DNA of 64,000 nt from NCBI RefSeq assembly GCF_006386545.1, contig NZ_SWAR01000008.1, positions 1-64,000 on the forward strand. The letters are read 5' to 3'. How positions within the stretch are numbered: the stretch's first letter is position 1; every line of letters begins with the position of its first letter. Under the pieces are notes generated by a model that saw nothing but the letters and a program-made list of their open reading frames with translations, was not told the DNA's origin and ran no database searches. The DNA is from Methylibium rhizosphaerae (GTDB lineage Bacteria > Pseudomonadota > Gammaproteobacteria > Burkholderiales > Burkholderiaceae_C). Positions 14,196 to 29,100 of this stretch are shown piece after piece. A program made the translations under genes and the position numbers.

Positions 14196-17100
14196 ATGTC
14201 GACCAAGTCCCGGCGCCCTGGCGCCGCGCTGCGCCGTTCCGCGTCCGCTTTCCGTGCCAGCATCCGCACCATTGCCCGGGCCAGCCGGGATGCGCTGAAG
14301 CCGCAAACCAAGCGAAGTGCGCAGGCCCAGGCCGGCGACGAGAAGGACCGCCCCGCCCCCGTCGAGCCCCCGAACTGGAAGATCGAGTCGCTGGAGCCGC
14401 GGCTGCTGCTGTCGGCCGATGCGGTCCCTGGCGTAGCCCGCATCGAAGGCACCATCGACCAGCCTGGCGAACAGGACGCCTACGAGTTCGTCGTCACCGA
14501 GAAGACCAAGCTGTTCTTCGACGGCGTCGACGGCAGTCAGGTGCAGTGGCAGCTGAACCAGGGCAACACGTCGCTGTTCAGCAGCCGCAACCTCACTGCC
14601 GAAGGCGATCGCTTCCTTGAGCTGCAGCCGGGCACCTACAGCCTCACCGTCGATGGCCTCAACGACGCGGTGGGCAACTACACCTTCCGCCTGATCGGCG
14701 AACAGGCGGCCTCTGCGCTGCAGGTGAACCAGCCGGCCACCGGCCGCCTGGAGCCGGGCACGCAGGCGGCGCTGTATACATTCAACGCCCAGGCGGGCGA
14801 CCGCTACTATTTCCAGACCGGCAGCGCCAGCGGCAGTCCGCGCTGGACCTTGTTCGGTCCCTCGGCCAACATCGTCAGCGGTACCAACGGCTGGGGTGAT
14901 GGCGGGGTGTTCACAGCCGACCGCAGCGGCACTTACTGGCTGAGCATCGAGGGCCAGAGCGGCGCCACCACCGCGGTTGACTACGGCTTCACTCTGTTCC
15001 GCAGCACGCCGGCACAGACTGTGCTGCAGTTCAGCCAGGCCTACACGGCCGACCTGCCGGTGCCCGGCGCGGCGGCGAGCTACACGTTCACGCTCACCGA
15101 CACCACGCAGGTGGCGTGGGACCAGCTTTCCGGGCCCAACGCGGGCGTTCGCTGGACGCTGCTCAACAGTGCCGGCGCCCAGGTGGCAACCTCCCTGCTC
15201 GATGCGGTGGACGGCAACACCGCGCCCCTGCAGCTGGTGCCAGGCAGCTACACGCTGAAGCTCGAAGCGCAGTCGCGCTCCACCGGCACGGTGGGCTTCC
15301 GCCTGCTGGCCTCCACCGGCGCACCGGCGGTCGGCTCGCAGGCCGGCCTCACGCTCACCGGCGATGCCAGCCGCGCGGCTCAGGTCGTGCGCATCGACGC
15401 CGCGGCTGCGGAGCTGTTGGCCGTGGCCTACCGGATCGATGGAGCCGCCGACGGCAGTTCCATTGCGTCTGCCATCGACCTGCTCACTGACGCGGGTGGC
15501 TCAGCGTTGGCGTCCGTCACGCTCGGCCGCAACGCCGCCGGCGACCAGGAGGTGCGCCTGTACCGCATCGATGCGCTGGCCGGCGACCCGCTGCTGGTGT
15601 CCTCCTCGGCGGCAGGCTTTGCCCCGCGGCTGCGGCTGTTCGACGCCAGCGGCACTGAGCTCGCCACAGTGAGCGGCGACACCCTGCGCTATGCCGTGGC
15701 GGCTTCGGGCGTCTACTACGTCGGCGTGAGCCGCGAAGCCAACGCGGCCTACGACCCGCGCGTGGCCTTCACCGGCAACGGCGCCGCGGTGCCCGCGGCC
15801 AGCCTCACTCTGTCGGTCACGCGCATCGGCGTGGCCGAGGCGGCGCCGCAAGGCGGCGACGTGCCGGACGTGATCGCCAGTGCGCGCGCGCTCGTGCTGC
15901 CGCGCGGCACGTCGATCACGGTGCCGGTCAACATCGGCGATGGCTCGGCCGGCAACCGCGACGTCGACATGTACCGGGTCACGTTGCAGGCCGGCGAAGT
16001 GCTGCGCACCACCACGCCCAACGGCACCTTCGACGGCTACGAGCGCGTCTTCAATGCGGCCGGCCAGGTGGTGGCCAGCGCTGACGATGGCCCGCTCAAC
16101 TGGACGGTCAGCGCCACCGGCACCTACTACATCGGCCTGAGCGGCTGGTCCAACACCGGCTACAACCCCAACGTCGCCAACAGCGGCACCGCGGGCGCCA
16201 CCGGCACGTTGTCGCTCACGATCACCCGTGACATCGGCACGGCCATCGGAACGGCCACGGGGGCGGCGTGGCGTGTCACCGACCAGTCCGGCGCGACGGT
16301 GGCCGTCGGCGCGCTGTCCAGCGGACAGTCCAACGTGGCTGCCTTGCCGCAGGCCGGTACCTACTACCTGTGGACCTACCGCGACCAGAACGCCCCGTCC
16401 ACGAGCAGCTTCGACATCGAGCGCTGGAGCGATCCGGCGCCCAGCAGTGCCTCGCTCACCGCCTCAGCTCCGGCCACCCTGTCCGACACGGGGTTGGCGA
16501 ACCGGCGCCAGGTTCGCACCTTCGGGCTCAGCGTGGCCGCGGGAGGCACCTGGGTGTTCGACCCGCAGTCCGCCGACAACGGCCAATGGCAGCTGGTGGG
16601 CCCGCAGGGCGTGGTGTCCGACTGGCACACCTTCTCCGAGAGCGGTGGGGCGGGCGCTTCGGCGCTGTACCTCGCCGCCGGCAGCTACCAGCTGCACGTG
16701 CGGCTGGCCTCGGCACCGTTCAGCATCACCGCCATGCCGCTGGCGCAGGCGCAACTGCTGCAGCCTGACGTGCCGGCTTCGCTGACCGCGCTGGAGGTGG
16801 GCGCCTCGGCGCTCTGGCACCTCGCCTCCGACCGGCAGGACGCCTTCGACCTCGCGGTGGCTGCCGAGGGCGAGTTCGCGATTGCGGCCTTCGATGCCTT
16901 CGGGCGCGAGCTGTTCCGCGGCACGCAGGCTCAGGCGCACTTCACCCAGGGCGAAGCCAGCGGCGACGTGTATTTGCGGGTGACGCGCCTGCAGCAGTCG
17001 TCGGCGACGCCGTCGCTGCTCGCGCGCCGCACGCCGGCATCGCTGGAGCCGGTTAGCGGCACGGCCATCACCGTCGGCACGCTGGTCACCGCGGCGCCGT

Positions 17101-20100
17101 CGTCCGGCATGCAGTACTACGAGTTCGACCTGGCGTCCGATGGCGTGGTGGCGCTCGAATGGCAGGGTGACGGGGCCCAGACGTGGGTGCTGCGCGGGCC
17201 GCGCGGCATCGAGGCCAGCGGCCCGGTCGGCGTGTCCGTCACCGGCGGCGGGGTCTGGAAGATGCCCGTGCTGTGGCTGCCCGCGGGGCACTACGTGATC
17301 GGCCTCGACGGCCTGCAGAACAGCGCGAGCTTCGCCGTGCGCACCATCGATGGCGCGCAGCACACCGCCACCAACACGCATGTGGCGGTCGATCTCGCGA
17401 GCGACGATCCGTACGAGCTGTTCGACGTGGTGCTCGACGCCGATGCCGACCAATGGTTCCGCGCCGACAGCGGCGCCGGCACGGGCAACTACTTCCGTCT
17501 CTACGACAACGCCGGCCGACTGGTGGCCGAAGGCAACCCGGCGCAGGCCACGGCGCTGCCGTTCAACGTGCCGCGCGACGGCCACTATCTGCTGGCGGTG
17601 GCCCGCAACACCGGGGCGTCGCTGGGTGGCGCCGCCTTGCGCTTCGCGCTGTACGAGACGCCGCGCAATGCGGCGCTGAACGCCGGTGCCACGCAAGGCC
17701 AGTTCCTGCTGGGCAGCCAGACCTACGCCTATGGCTTCAGCGTCACCAGCCCCACCCAGCTCGCGGTGCGCGAGACGCAGAACGGCGGCACGCGCGACAC
17801 CTACGACGTGCTCGACTCGGCGGGCCGCACCGTGGCCCGGCTGAACTACAGCGACAACTACACCGACATGGTGTGGGCGCTCGGCCCGGGCAGCTACACG
17901 CTGCGCGTGCGCTACGCCTCCAGCTCCACCCCGGCGAACCCGGTCGCCTTTGCGTTCAACACGCGCTTCATCCAGCCCGCTTCCCAGGCCTGGGCGCCCG
18001 GCGGCACCGCCAGCGTCACCTGGAGCGCGGGCGCACCCGACCGCGAGCTGCAGTTCTCGATGGCTGGCGGCGAATCGCGCTGGATCGCGCCGTCGCCGGC
18101 ACTGGGCTACTACGACCGGCTCGACTACCGCGTGCTCGGTCCGTTGGGCGTCGAGGTGGCCCGGGGCTACCTCTCGGGCGGTTACTGGAGCACGGCCGCG
18201 GGCTTTGCCGTCACCGCCACGACGGCGGGCAACTACACCGTGCAGCTGTCGGGTGCGTCGATGAACGGCAGCACCTCGATGAGCGGCACCACCATCTTCG
18301 CGCAGACCGCGGGCGTGCGCAGCGCGCAGCCCCTGGTGCTGGGCACGTCGGTCGATCGATCGCTGTCCACGCCGGCCGACCAGGACGTGTACCGCTTCAC
18401 GCTGGCCGACCCGGATCGGCTGTGGTTCAACCTGAGCGGCGACTACTACACCGCCACGCTCGTGCGCACCGACATACCCGGCACGGTGTTCACCACCAGC
18501 ATCGATTCCAGCGACTACGCGGCGGTGCAGAACCTGCTGGCAGGCAGCTACGAGCTGCGGCTCGTGCCCAACCGTCCGAACCCCGGTTCGTACCATGTCG
18601 CGGTGCAGCCTGTCAGTGCGCTGCCCGTGCTGACCCTGGGCCAAGGCGCTTCCCAGACCGTGGCGCAAAGCCGCCAGGACACGGCCTGGCAGATCGCGGG
18701 CACCGCCGGGCAGGATCTGCTGATCGACCTGCGCACCACCGACACCTACAGCTCCGAGTACTGGCAGCTGGTCGGGCCGAACGGCAGCGTCGTCGCCTCC
18801 GGTTCGCAATACAACCAGAACGACGCCGCAACGAAGGTCAAGCTGCCGCTGGACGGCACCTACGTGCTGCACGCCTACGGCCACTACGCCTCGACCGGCG
18901 CACGCACGACGACCGTGCTGGTGTCGGCCTACGCCACGACGATGGCCCCGATCGCGCTGGGCGACCAGATCAGCGGTGCCATCGCGGCGCCGGGCAACGT
19001 CAACCAGTACCGCTTCACGCTCACCGACGAGACCACCATCCTGCTCGACCCGCAGGGCGGTGGCGCCACGCTGACGCTGGATGGCCCGCTGGGCAGCGAG
19101 CTGAGCTTCGGCCTCAGCGGCGTCGAGAGCTACTACGCGCGCCGGCTGAAGGCCGGTACCTACACCATCACCGTCAGTGCCTCCGGCACCTCGACGCCAA
19201 GCTACGGCTTCCGCCTGCTGGACCTTGCAGCGGCCATCGACCGCGGCACCACCTCCCAGCTCAGCGGCGACCTGCCGGCAGGTCGCACGCTCGTGGCGTA
19301 CCGCTTCGACACCGCCGCGCCCGGCGTGGGCTACAACCTCGACTTCACCACCCCGGTCAACTACCCGGACTACTTCCGCTACACGCTGGTCGATGCCTAC
19401 GGCCGCACGCTGAGCAGCGTGGCCTGGACCAACGCCTCGTCGGTGGCCTTCAACGGGCCCTCGCTCGGCCCGGTCTATTTGCTGGCCAAGCAGTACTACT
19501 CGTCCTCCGGCCCGGTCCACTTCGAGGCGACGCTGCGCCAGCCCGTCGCCACGAATGCTGCGCTGGCCTGGGATGCCGCGGTGTCCGTGCCCCTGGCGAC
19601 ACGGCAGGACCAGGCCACGTATTCGTTCTCGCTCGAAGAGCCGGGCTGGGTCGAACTGCAGGGCCTCAACGCGCCCAACAGCGCCGTCAGCTTCCAGATC
19701 GTCACGCCCAACGGCACGCAGGTGGGCGCGCGCAGCGGCTTCGGCAGCGCCTCCAACGGCACCTGGTCGCAGTACCTGCCCGCCGGCCGCTATGCGGTGC
19801 GCGTGATCGCCAACGGCGACGGCTTCACCGGCAACGCCCAGTTCACCGCCACGGTGGTGCCGGCATCCCAGCGCCTGGACCGCCAGGGCGGCATCGCGCG
19901 CGGCGTTGCGGCCGATGGCGCTGAAACCCAGACCGTGTCGCTGTGGACGCTGGATGCGCGCGTGGGCGACCATCTCACGCTCGCGGCCAACACCTCCTGG
20001 CCGGCCGGGTGGACCGCCCAGCTCGTCGCGCCCAACGGCGCGGTGCTGCGCAGCTGGACGCCGGCCACCGCGGCCACGCAGGACTTCGACCTCACCCAGG

Positions 20101-23100
20101 CCGGTGCGCACCTGTTGCGCCTCGTGCGCAACGGCATCACCACCACGCCCGGGCTCGGCGCCGGCGCGGCGTTCGCCGCCACCTGGGGCACGGCGGACAC
20201 GCCGCAGCCGGTGGTCTCCACCTTCAGCGCGGCCGGCTCGATCGCGGCCAATGCAACGCAGACCTACCAGTTCGAGCTCACCGAGCCGGGCCTGTGGTAC
20301 CTGGATCACGCGAGCATCCCCGACTCCTACAGCTACTACTACCAGAGCGCCTCGGTCACCGATGCCAACGGCGTCGCGCGCATCGGCGGCTATGACCAGG
20401 CCGCCTGGCTGACGCCGGGCGTTTACACCGTCAAGATCAGCCAGACGCAGTCCGCCAGCTCGTTCGACTTCGCGCTGCGACGGCTGGACTCCGCCGCCCA
20501 GGCGCCGGTGCTGAACTACGGGGAGGCGGTGAACGCGCCCAGCGCCTCCACCTTCGTGGCGCGCGCCTGGCGCATCGATGCGCAGGCCGGCGACGTATTG
20601 CAGTTCAACACCCTCGGCACCTCGGGCAGCACGCCGCGCTTTGCCTTCTTCAACCGGTACGGCCAAGCCTTGAGCGGCTGGGCCTGGACGAACAGCGACT
20701 CCACCAGCCTGGCGATCACCGACAGCGGGCCGGTCTATGTGGTGCTGGACTGGGTGGGCTACACCTATGGCTCCGGCTACAGCGGCGCGGCGTCGTTCGA
20801 GATCGACAACCTCGCCAGCCGCGCGGTCGCGCCGATCGCGCTCGACCAGACCGTATCGGGCACGCTCACGGCCTCGGTGCAGAGCCGCGACTACAGCCTG
20901 ACGCTCGCGGCTGACACGGCCATCCAGTTCGACCGCCTGAACAGCACCGTCGGCTCCTCCAGCTGGGCCATCATCGACGCGACGACCGGCTCCACCGTGG
21001 TGAGCGGCAGCATCAGCGACGGCACCAGCACGCCGTCGCAGCCCAGCTTCATGCTGCTGCCCGGGCAGTACACCGTCCGCGTCTCCACCAGTGCCCTCAG
21101 CGAGACGCGCTATGCCTTCCGCCTGATCGACCTCGCCGGCGCCACGCCCGTGGCCAGCGGCACCATCGTCGATGGGCGCCTCGAATCCGGCGGCGAGGTC
21201 ACGGCGTACAGCGTGCAGGCCAATGCCGGCGACCGGCTCTACGTCGATCTGCGCGACCTGGCGGCCCGTACCTACGCCTACGATTCCGCGCGCGGCTTCT
21301 ACCACTACAACTACACCGGCGCGCTGCGCGTGATCGACCCGTATGGCCGGGTCGTGTCCGACCTGCAACTCGGCGATGCCGAGCTGGTCGCCACGGTCAG
21401 CGGCCGCTACACCATCGTGCTCGACGACAGCCTGATGTACGACACGGCGGTGCCCTACCGCATGGCGGTGTACGTCTACGGGCCGGGCGAGCCGCGCAAC
21501 ATCGACCTGTCCGGCGCGCCGCCGGCCATGGACCTGGTGGTGTCCGATGTTTCGGTGGCGCCGCAACAGGCGGGCCAGGCCATCGCCTCTGGCTCCGTCG
21601 TGAGCGTGCAGTGGACCGTGCGCAACCAGGGCTCGATCTCGACCCTGGGCGACTTCACCGACCGCATCATCGTGCGCCGCACCGGCACGAACGAAGTCGT
21701 CGCGCAGATGACCGTGTCCTACGACGAGTCGGCCGAAGGCAATGGCCCGCTGCTGCCGGGCCAGTTGGTCAACCGCACGGCCACGCTGCGCCTGCCGGAC
21801 GGCCCCTCGGGCGCGGGCGACCTGAGCATCGTGGTCGAAACCGATGCCGCCAACGAACAACTCGAAGGCGGCTCCGCCGAGGAGAACAACCGCGGCAGCG
21901 CAAGCTTCAGCAGCACCCTGGCCGACTACGCCAACCTGCAGGTCAACAGCCTGTCGCTGCAGCCGGCGTCCAACTGGAACGCGGGCGACACCGTCTCGGT
22001 GAGCTGGAACACTGCCAACAGCGGCACCGCGGCGGCCGTCGGCGCCTGGAGCGAGCGCGTCGAACTGCTGAACCTGACCACCGGCTCGGTGGTCGTCAGC
22101 CAGACGCTGCCGTTCACCGCGCAGAGCATCGCGGCCGGCAGCCAGACCGGGCGCAGCCTGTCCTTCGCCTGGCCGCAGGGCCTCAATGCCATCGGCAGCT
22201 TCCGCCTGCGCGTCACGATCGATGCGCTGGCGCAGGTGCCCGAGTACAACGCCGGCGGTGCGCTCGAAAGCGACAACACCGCGGAGCAGGCCTTCGTGGC
22301 CGGCCCCGACCTAACGGTGCGCAACGTCGCACTGCTGCAGACTGCACCGGTCTCCGGCGACACGCTGACGCTGCAGTGGGAAGACGTGAATCAGGGCGCG
22401 GTGCCCACGCCCGCGGCCTACCAGGACCGGGTGGTGGTGCGCCAGCGCAACGCCGACGGCTCGTCCGGCGCCGTGGTGGTGAACGCCGCGGTCAGCTTCA
22501 CCGGCGACGCGGCGCTGCCGCTGGGCCCGGGGCAATCCCGGCTGCGCAGCTTCACCTTCAACCTGCCCGACGGCCTGCTCGGCACGGGCAACTTCGACGT
22601 CACCGTCACCGCCGACAGCAACGCCGCGGGCGCAGGACTGCTGTTCGAGACCAACGTTGCCGGCGATGCCGAAGCCAACAATAGCGGCTCGACCGCTTTC
22701 AGCGCCACAGCGCGCCCCTATGCCGACCTGTCGGTGACCAGCCTCGTCGTGCCCGCGTCGGTGGAATCGGGCGGCGAAGCGACGATCACCTGGACGGTCG
22801 CCAACGCGGGCAACGCCGCTGCCACCGGCACGTGGACCGACCGCATCATCCTCACGCGCGATACCGTCACCGGCAACGCCGATGACGTGATCCTGCTCAA
22901 CGTCAAGCACGACACCGCGCTCGACCCGAACGGCAGCTACACGCAAAGCGCCAGCGTGCGCATTCCCGCGCGCATCGAGGGCAGCTACCGCATCGCGGTG
23001 CTCAGCGACGCCAACGCGTCGGTGCGCGAGCCCGACACGCGGGCCGACAACCTGCGCTTGTCCGGCGCGATCGACGTCACCCAGACCTACTCCGACCTCG

Positions 23101-26100
23101 TGCCCACGGTGACCCTGGCACCGGCCACTGCGGACGCCAATCGCAGCACGCGGGTGGAGTGGTCCGTCCGCAATGACGGCACGCTGTCCACCGACGTGAC
23201 CCGCTGGGTGGACCAGGTGTACCTGTCCGACACCCCGACGCTGGGCGCCTCGGCGGTCCTGCTCGGCTCGGTCACCCACGTGGGCGGCCTTGCCTCGGGC
23301 CAGAGCTACGCCGAAGGCATGGACGTGCTGATCCCGCGCGACGCCGTGGGCAGCAAGTACCTCATCGTGAAGACCGATGCCTTCGGGGCGGTCTATGAGC
23401 TGGGGCGCACGGCCAACAATGCGGCGGCGGCGACCTCGGCGACGACGGTGCAGCCCGAGCCACGCGCGAACCTCGTGGTCGAGGGCCTGAGCGCGCCCGG
23501 CGAATGGCGCGTCGGCCAGACGGTGCAAGTGAGCTACACCGTGCGCAACGCCGGCAACGACCGCGTCGCGTCGTACATGAAGGAGCAGGTGCGCCTGGTC
23601 GACGTGAACGGCGTGCACGCGCCGGTCGAGCTGGCGAACTGGAGCAACTGGACCCACCGCGACCTCGTGCCGGGCACGTCGTTCACGCGCACGCTGAGTC
23701 TCACCGTGCCGGCCATGCCGGCCGGCAACTGGCGCCTGGAGGTGCAGGCCGACAACGGCGGCTATGTCACTGAATCGAACGAGAGCGACAACACCAGCTC
23801 GGCCGCGGTGTCGGTGGTGGCGCCGGACCTCACGGTCACCGACCTCGGCACCACCGGGCTGCTGCAAGGCGGCGAACAGGTCACGCTCACCTGGACCACG
23901 CGCAATGCCGGAACGGCCCCGGTCTCGACGGTGCGCGATGCCGTGTACCTCTCGCGCGACGGCGTGGTGGACAACGGCGACATCAAGCTCGGCGAGTTCA
24001 ATCACGGCTCGATCGCCGCCGGCGGCGCATCACCCGGCACGCTGAGCTTCACGCTGCCGGTGGATGCCGAGGGCAGCTACCGGCTCGTCGTGGTGACCGA
24101 CAGCAACGCGCAGGTTAACGAGAACGGCGCGGAGGCCAACAACACCGACTCGGTGGCGATCTCGGTCGTGCGCGACTACTACGCCGACCTGGCCGTCACC
24201 TCGGTGAGCGCGCCGCAGCGCGTGATCGCCGATCCGGCCAGCATCACGGTGGAGTGGACCGTCAGCAACCTGGGCACCGGCGTGGGCCGCACCACCTCGT
24301 GGACCGACCGCGTGATCTATTCGCAAAACGACGTGGTCGGCGACATCGACGACATCGTGTTGGGGTCGCTGGTTCACGACGGCGGGCTGCAGGCCGGCGA
24401 CAGCTACACCGGCAGCATCACGTATCGCTTCGGCCCCGGCTTCTCGCGCCACGGCAAGGTGTTCGTTCGTGCCGACGCGGCGAGCGCCGTGTGGGAAAAC
24501 GCCCAGGAGTCGAACAACCAGGCCGCGGCGGCCGAGGCAATGGACATCATGCCGATCGCCTATGCCGATCTGCGAGTGGAGTCCGTCTCCGCATTGAGCG
24601 ACGCATTCAGTGGCAGGCCCATCAGCGTGACCTGGACCATTGCCAACCAAGGCATCGGGATCACCGACTCCGGGCAATGGACCGACACGGTCTGGCTCAC
24701 CGCGAACGCTGACGGGAGCGGCCAACGCTGGCAACTAGGCTCGACCTCGCACATCGGCCAACTCACGCCGGGTGACCGCTACACCCGCACAATCGAGGCG
24801 ACTCTTCCCGAGGGCATCTCGGGCACCTACTACCTGCAGGTTTCCACGGGCGGGCCGTTCGAATTCATCCACACCGACAACAACACCGGTACCTCGCTGG
24901 GCATTCCGGTCCACCTGTCGGCATCGCCGGACCTCGTTGTCGAAACCATCGTGGCTCCAGCGATGGCGCAAGAGGGCGCACTGGTCGATCTGTCGTGGAC
25001 GGTCTTGAACCAGGGCGAGGCAAGGGCAGCAGGGCAGTGGATCGATACCGTGCTGCTTGTCCCGGCGTCGGGCACGGGCGCGGCCATTGCGTTGGGCACC
25101 TTTACCTACGACCGCGGCCTGGATGCCGGCCTGCGCTACACGCGCACTGAACAGGTTCGCCTGCCGTCCAAGATCGAAGGCGCCTATCGCCTGCGCGTCG
25201 TCACCAACAGCGGGATCGGCTCGGCGTCGGCAGTTCAGGTCTACGAACACGGCTCTGCACGCGACAACAACACGAGCATCGCGGGCGATGCGACGCAGGT
25301 AAACCTGAAGTCGCGCCCGGACCTGCGCGTCAGCGCCGTCGTCGTGCCCGAAAACGCGACGGCTGGTACGACCGCTGCGGTCCGCTTCACCGTCACGAAC
25401 ATGGGTTCGGAAGCCACCACCGGCCAGTGGAGTGACTTCGTGTACCTGTCGCTGGACGGCACGCTCAGCGGCGACGACATCCTGGCAGCTCGCATCGACA
25501 GTGGTGCGGCGCTGGCACCGGGGGAGAGCTACACCTCAGAGACGTCGGCGATCAACATCCCGATCCGCTATCGCGGCGACGTGTTCATGATCGTGTCGGC
25601 CGACGGCAACGCACGTGTGGACGAGTACCCCAACGAGGCCAACAACACCAAGGCCGAGCGTTTCCACGTCAATGCCGTGCCGTTCTCGGACCTCGTGGCG
25701 AGCGACGTCGTTGCGCCCGAACAGGCGGTGCACGGCTCCACGGTCGAGGTCCGCTACCGCGTTGCCAACCGCGGGGCTGCGACCACGCAAGGCGACAGTT
25801 CCGCAGTCAACAGCTGGACCGATACCGTGTGGCTGAGCGTCGATCGCCGCAGGCCGTCACCGTCAAAGGGCGACATCCGCATCGGGCAGATCACGCACAA
25901 CGGGCACCTGGCGGTCGGCGCCGACTATCTCGGCACGCTGAACGTGCAGATTCCCGAGGGCACTCGCTCGGGCCAGTACTACATCACCGTCTGGAGTGAC
26001 ACCTACGACGCCATCCTCGAAGACACGATGGCGGTCAACATCAATCCCGACGATCCGGGCCAGATCGACAACAACAACTACAAGGCGCGGCCGATCAGCG

Positions 26101-29100
26101 TGCTGGGCATCACGCCCCCCGACCTGGTGGTGAGCCAGCTGCAGGCCACGCCGGCGATGACGGCGGCCGGCGACTACACCTTCAGCTATTCGGTGCAAAA
26201 CCGGGGCGATGTGTTCGAGGGCGAGTGGACCGACAAGGTCTGGATCGCCGACAACGCGGACCTTTCCAAGGCCAAGGTGATGTGGCTCCTGGGCGAGTAC
26301 CGGCAGCAGCGCAGCCTCGCCAACGGCGAGGGCTACACGACCACACAAACCGTTGCGCTGGCGCCTTCGGTGCAGGGCGGGTGGCTGGTGGTCGAAGTAG
26401 ACCGGTCCAATGCCGGCCTGGCATCGCGTGGCGAGGTCGCGGAGACCGACGAGGTCAACAACGCGCGGGCAACCGTGTCCGTGGTGGACAACCGCCCGGC
26501 CGACTTGCGTGTCACCGCGATCCAGACGCTGCCAGAAAACTTCTCGGGCGAGGAAACGACCATCAGCTGGACTGTCACCAACTTCGGCGCCGACGTCTGG
26601 AACGGCACGCGCAGTTGGAGCGACAGCGTGTACTTCAGCCCGGACCCGGAGTTCATTCCTCAGCGAGCCACGGCGTTGGGTACGGTGAAGCATGCAAACG
26701 TCGGCGGGCTTGCAAGTGGTGCGAGCTACACCTCGACGGCGCAATTCAAGCTGCCTCCGGGTACGGATGGTCCGTACTACATCTACGTCATCACGGATTC
26801 GCGCCCCTCGCAGGAGCTGATTCAGGGCGAACAGCGCAACGCACCTGCGCGCGACGAGCACTACGCCGAGTCGGTCTTCGAAGGCCTGCGCAACGACAAC
26901 AACCTCGGCCGCGGCACGCTCAACGTGACCTACCGCGAGCCGGATCTCCAGATCGACACGATCACCGTGTCGAATCCAAACCCCTCATCCGGCGAAACCA
27001 TCACGGTCACCTGGACCGCCACGAACCGCGGTACACGCGAAACGCGCACGCCGAGCTGGTTCGACGGCATCTACTTGTCGCGCGACGCATCGCTGGACGA
27101 CAGCGACTACCCGGTGGTCGATCGGGGTAGCGATTTCGAGGTTCGAGCGCGCATCCGCAGCACCTACCTGATCGGCCCCGACGAAAAACCACGTTTCCTC
27201 AAGCCCGGCGAGTCCTACACGAACTCGACGACCTTCACGCTGCCTTCGTCCATCAGCGGCGATTTCCACATCATCGTCAAGGCCGACACGTCCACTTCCA
27301 AGGCACGCAACGTCGTGGTGGAAAGCACCATCCGCAAGGGGCTCGACGTGGTGGAGGGCAGCGGGCCGGGTTCCGTGCTCGAGTTCGCCGACGAAGGCAA
27401 CAACGTCAGCTCCATCGCGCTGCCCATCAGCCTGTCGCCGCCGCCCGATCTGCAGGTGACACAAGTCAATGTGCCCACTTCGGTGATTGCAGGGCAGAAC
27501 TTCGCGGTGTCATATCGCGTGGAAAACCTGGGTGGCAGAACGCCTGCCGACCAGCAACAGTGGCACGACCTTGTCTACCTCTCCAAGGACCGGTTCCTTG
27601 ACATCAACAAGGACCGCTACCTGGGCTACGTCTCTCACAACGGCGGTATGCCGGCGGGTGGCAGCTACGAAGGCACGCTGAACCTCGCTGCGCCGCGAGA
27701 CATGGAAGGGCCTTACTACGTGTTCGTGGTGTCCGACCCCGCGCGTCACTGGGGTTCGGGAGAAAACGGCCGCGTGCTCGAGTTCGGCAACGACGACAAC
27801 AACGCCTCGGCAGCCGTGCAGCCGATGCTGATCGAGACGCCGCCACCTGCCGACTTGCAGGTCAGCAACGTCGTCGTTCCCGCGAGCGCAACGGTAGGCC
27901 AGGAGGTGGAGATCACCTTCACCGTGACCAACGCCTCGACAAACCCCGCCTATGGTCGCTGGACCGACGCGCTCTATCTCTCCGCCGACAACAGCTGGGA
28001 TCTCAGTGACCAACTGCTGGGCAAGGTCACCCACGTGGGTGACGTGGCCGCCAACGGCAGCTACACGGGCACGCTGAAAGCGAAGCTGCCTGCGCTGAAA
28101 GACGGGCAATGGCGCATCGTCGTGCGCCCCGACCTCTACAACGAAGTCTTCGAAGGCCGCATCGTCTACACGGACACGGGCTTGAACCTGCCACCGGGCG
28201 AAGCCAACAACCGGCAGGCCTCGGGTGGTGTGCTGCGGGTCGAAGTGCCAAGCCTCGCCGTCGGTTCTCCTTTGTCCACCACGCTGGCCACCGGTGGCAC
28301 GCAGCTCTACAAGGTGAGCGTGGCGGCCGGTGAAACCCTGCGCATCAACCTCGATTCCGCAGCGGCCGAAGGAGCCAACGAGCTCTACGTGCGCTACGGC
28401 GACATCCCCACCGGCTACGCCTACGACGCTGCCTACGGCAACCCGGTCGCTCCCGATCAGGAAGTGCTGATCCCCACGACGCAGGCCGGCGACTACTACG
28501 TGCTCGTGCGCTCGCGCCAGTCGCCGCTGGACACGGCGGTCACACTGCGTGCCGACCTGCTGCCGCTGGCCATCACGCGCGTCACGCCCGACCAGGGCGG
28601 CACAGGCGACGACGCGCATCGCTGGGTCACCATGGACATCCATGGCGCGCGCTTCTCCGCGGGAGCGCTGGTCAAGCTCAGCCGGCCCGGCGTGCTCGAA
28701 GTCGAACCCGAGCGCTGGCAGGTGCTCGATGCCACGCACATTCGCGCCGTTTTCGACCTGCGCCACGTGCCGCTTGGCCTGTACGACATCGTCGTCACCA
28801 ACCCCGATGGTCAGCGCGTGACCGAGCCTTACCGCTATCTGGTCGAGCGCGCGATCGAAGCCGATGTCACCATCGGCATTGGCGGTTCTCGCGTCCTGGC
28901 CCCGGGCGGAGGCACCACCTACAGCGTCACGCTGCAGAGCCTGACCAACGTCGACACGCCCTATGTTCGCTTCGACGTGGGCGCGACCGACATGGGGCGC
29001 AGCGAAAACGTTCTCGAAGGTTTGAAGCTGCCGTACGTCGTGTTCTCGTCCAACGTGGCCGGGCAGCCCGACGGGGCCACAGCGCAGACGTCGGGCAACA

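Noticed and set aside
16464-21860. Very long antisense open frame (about 1,800 residues) opposite the giant gene, with similar ones at 22311-24005, 27510-31586, 31635-36455, 38955-41402 and 43980-46736
   Set aside because: The translations are Arg/Gly/His-rich with no domain pattern. They are the mirror of the strongly biased third codon positions of the giant gene.
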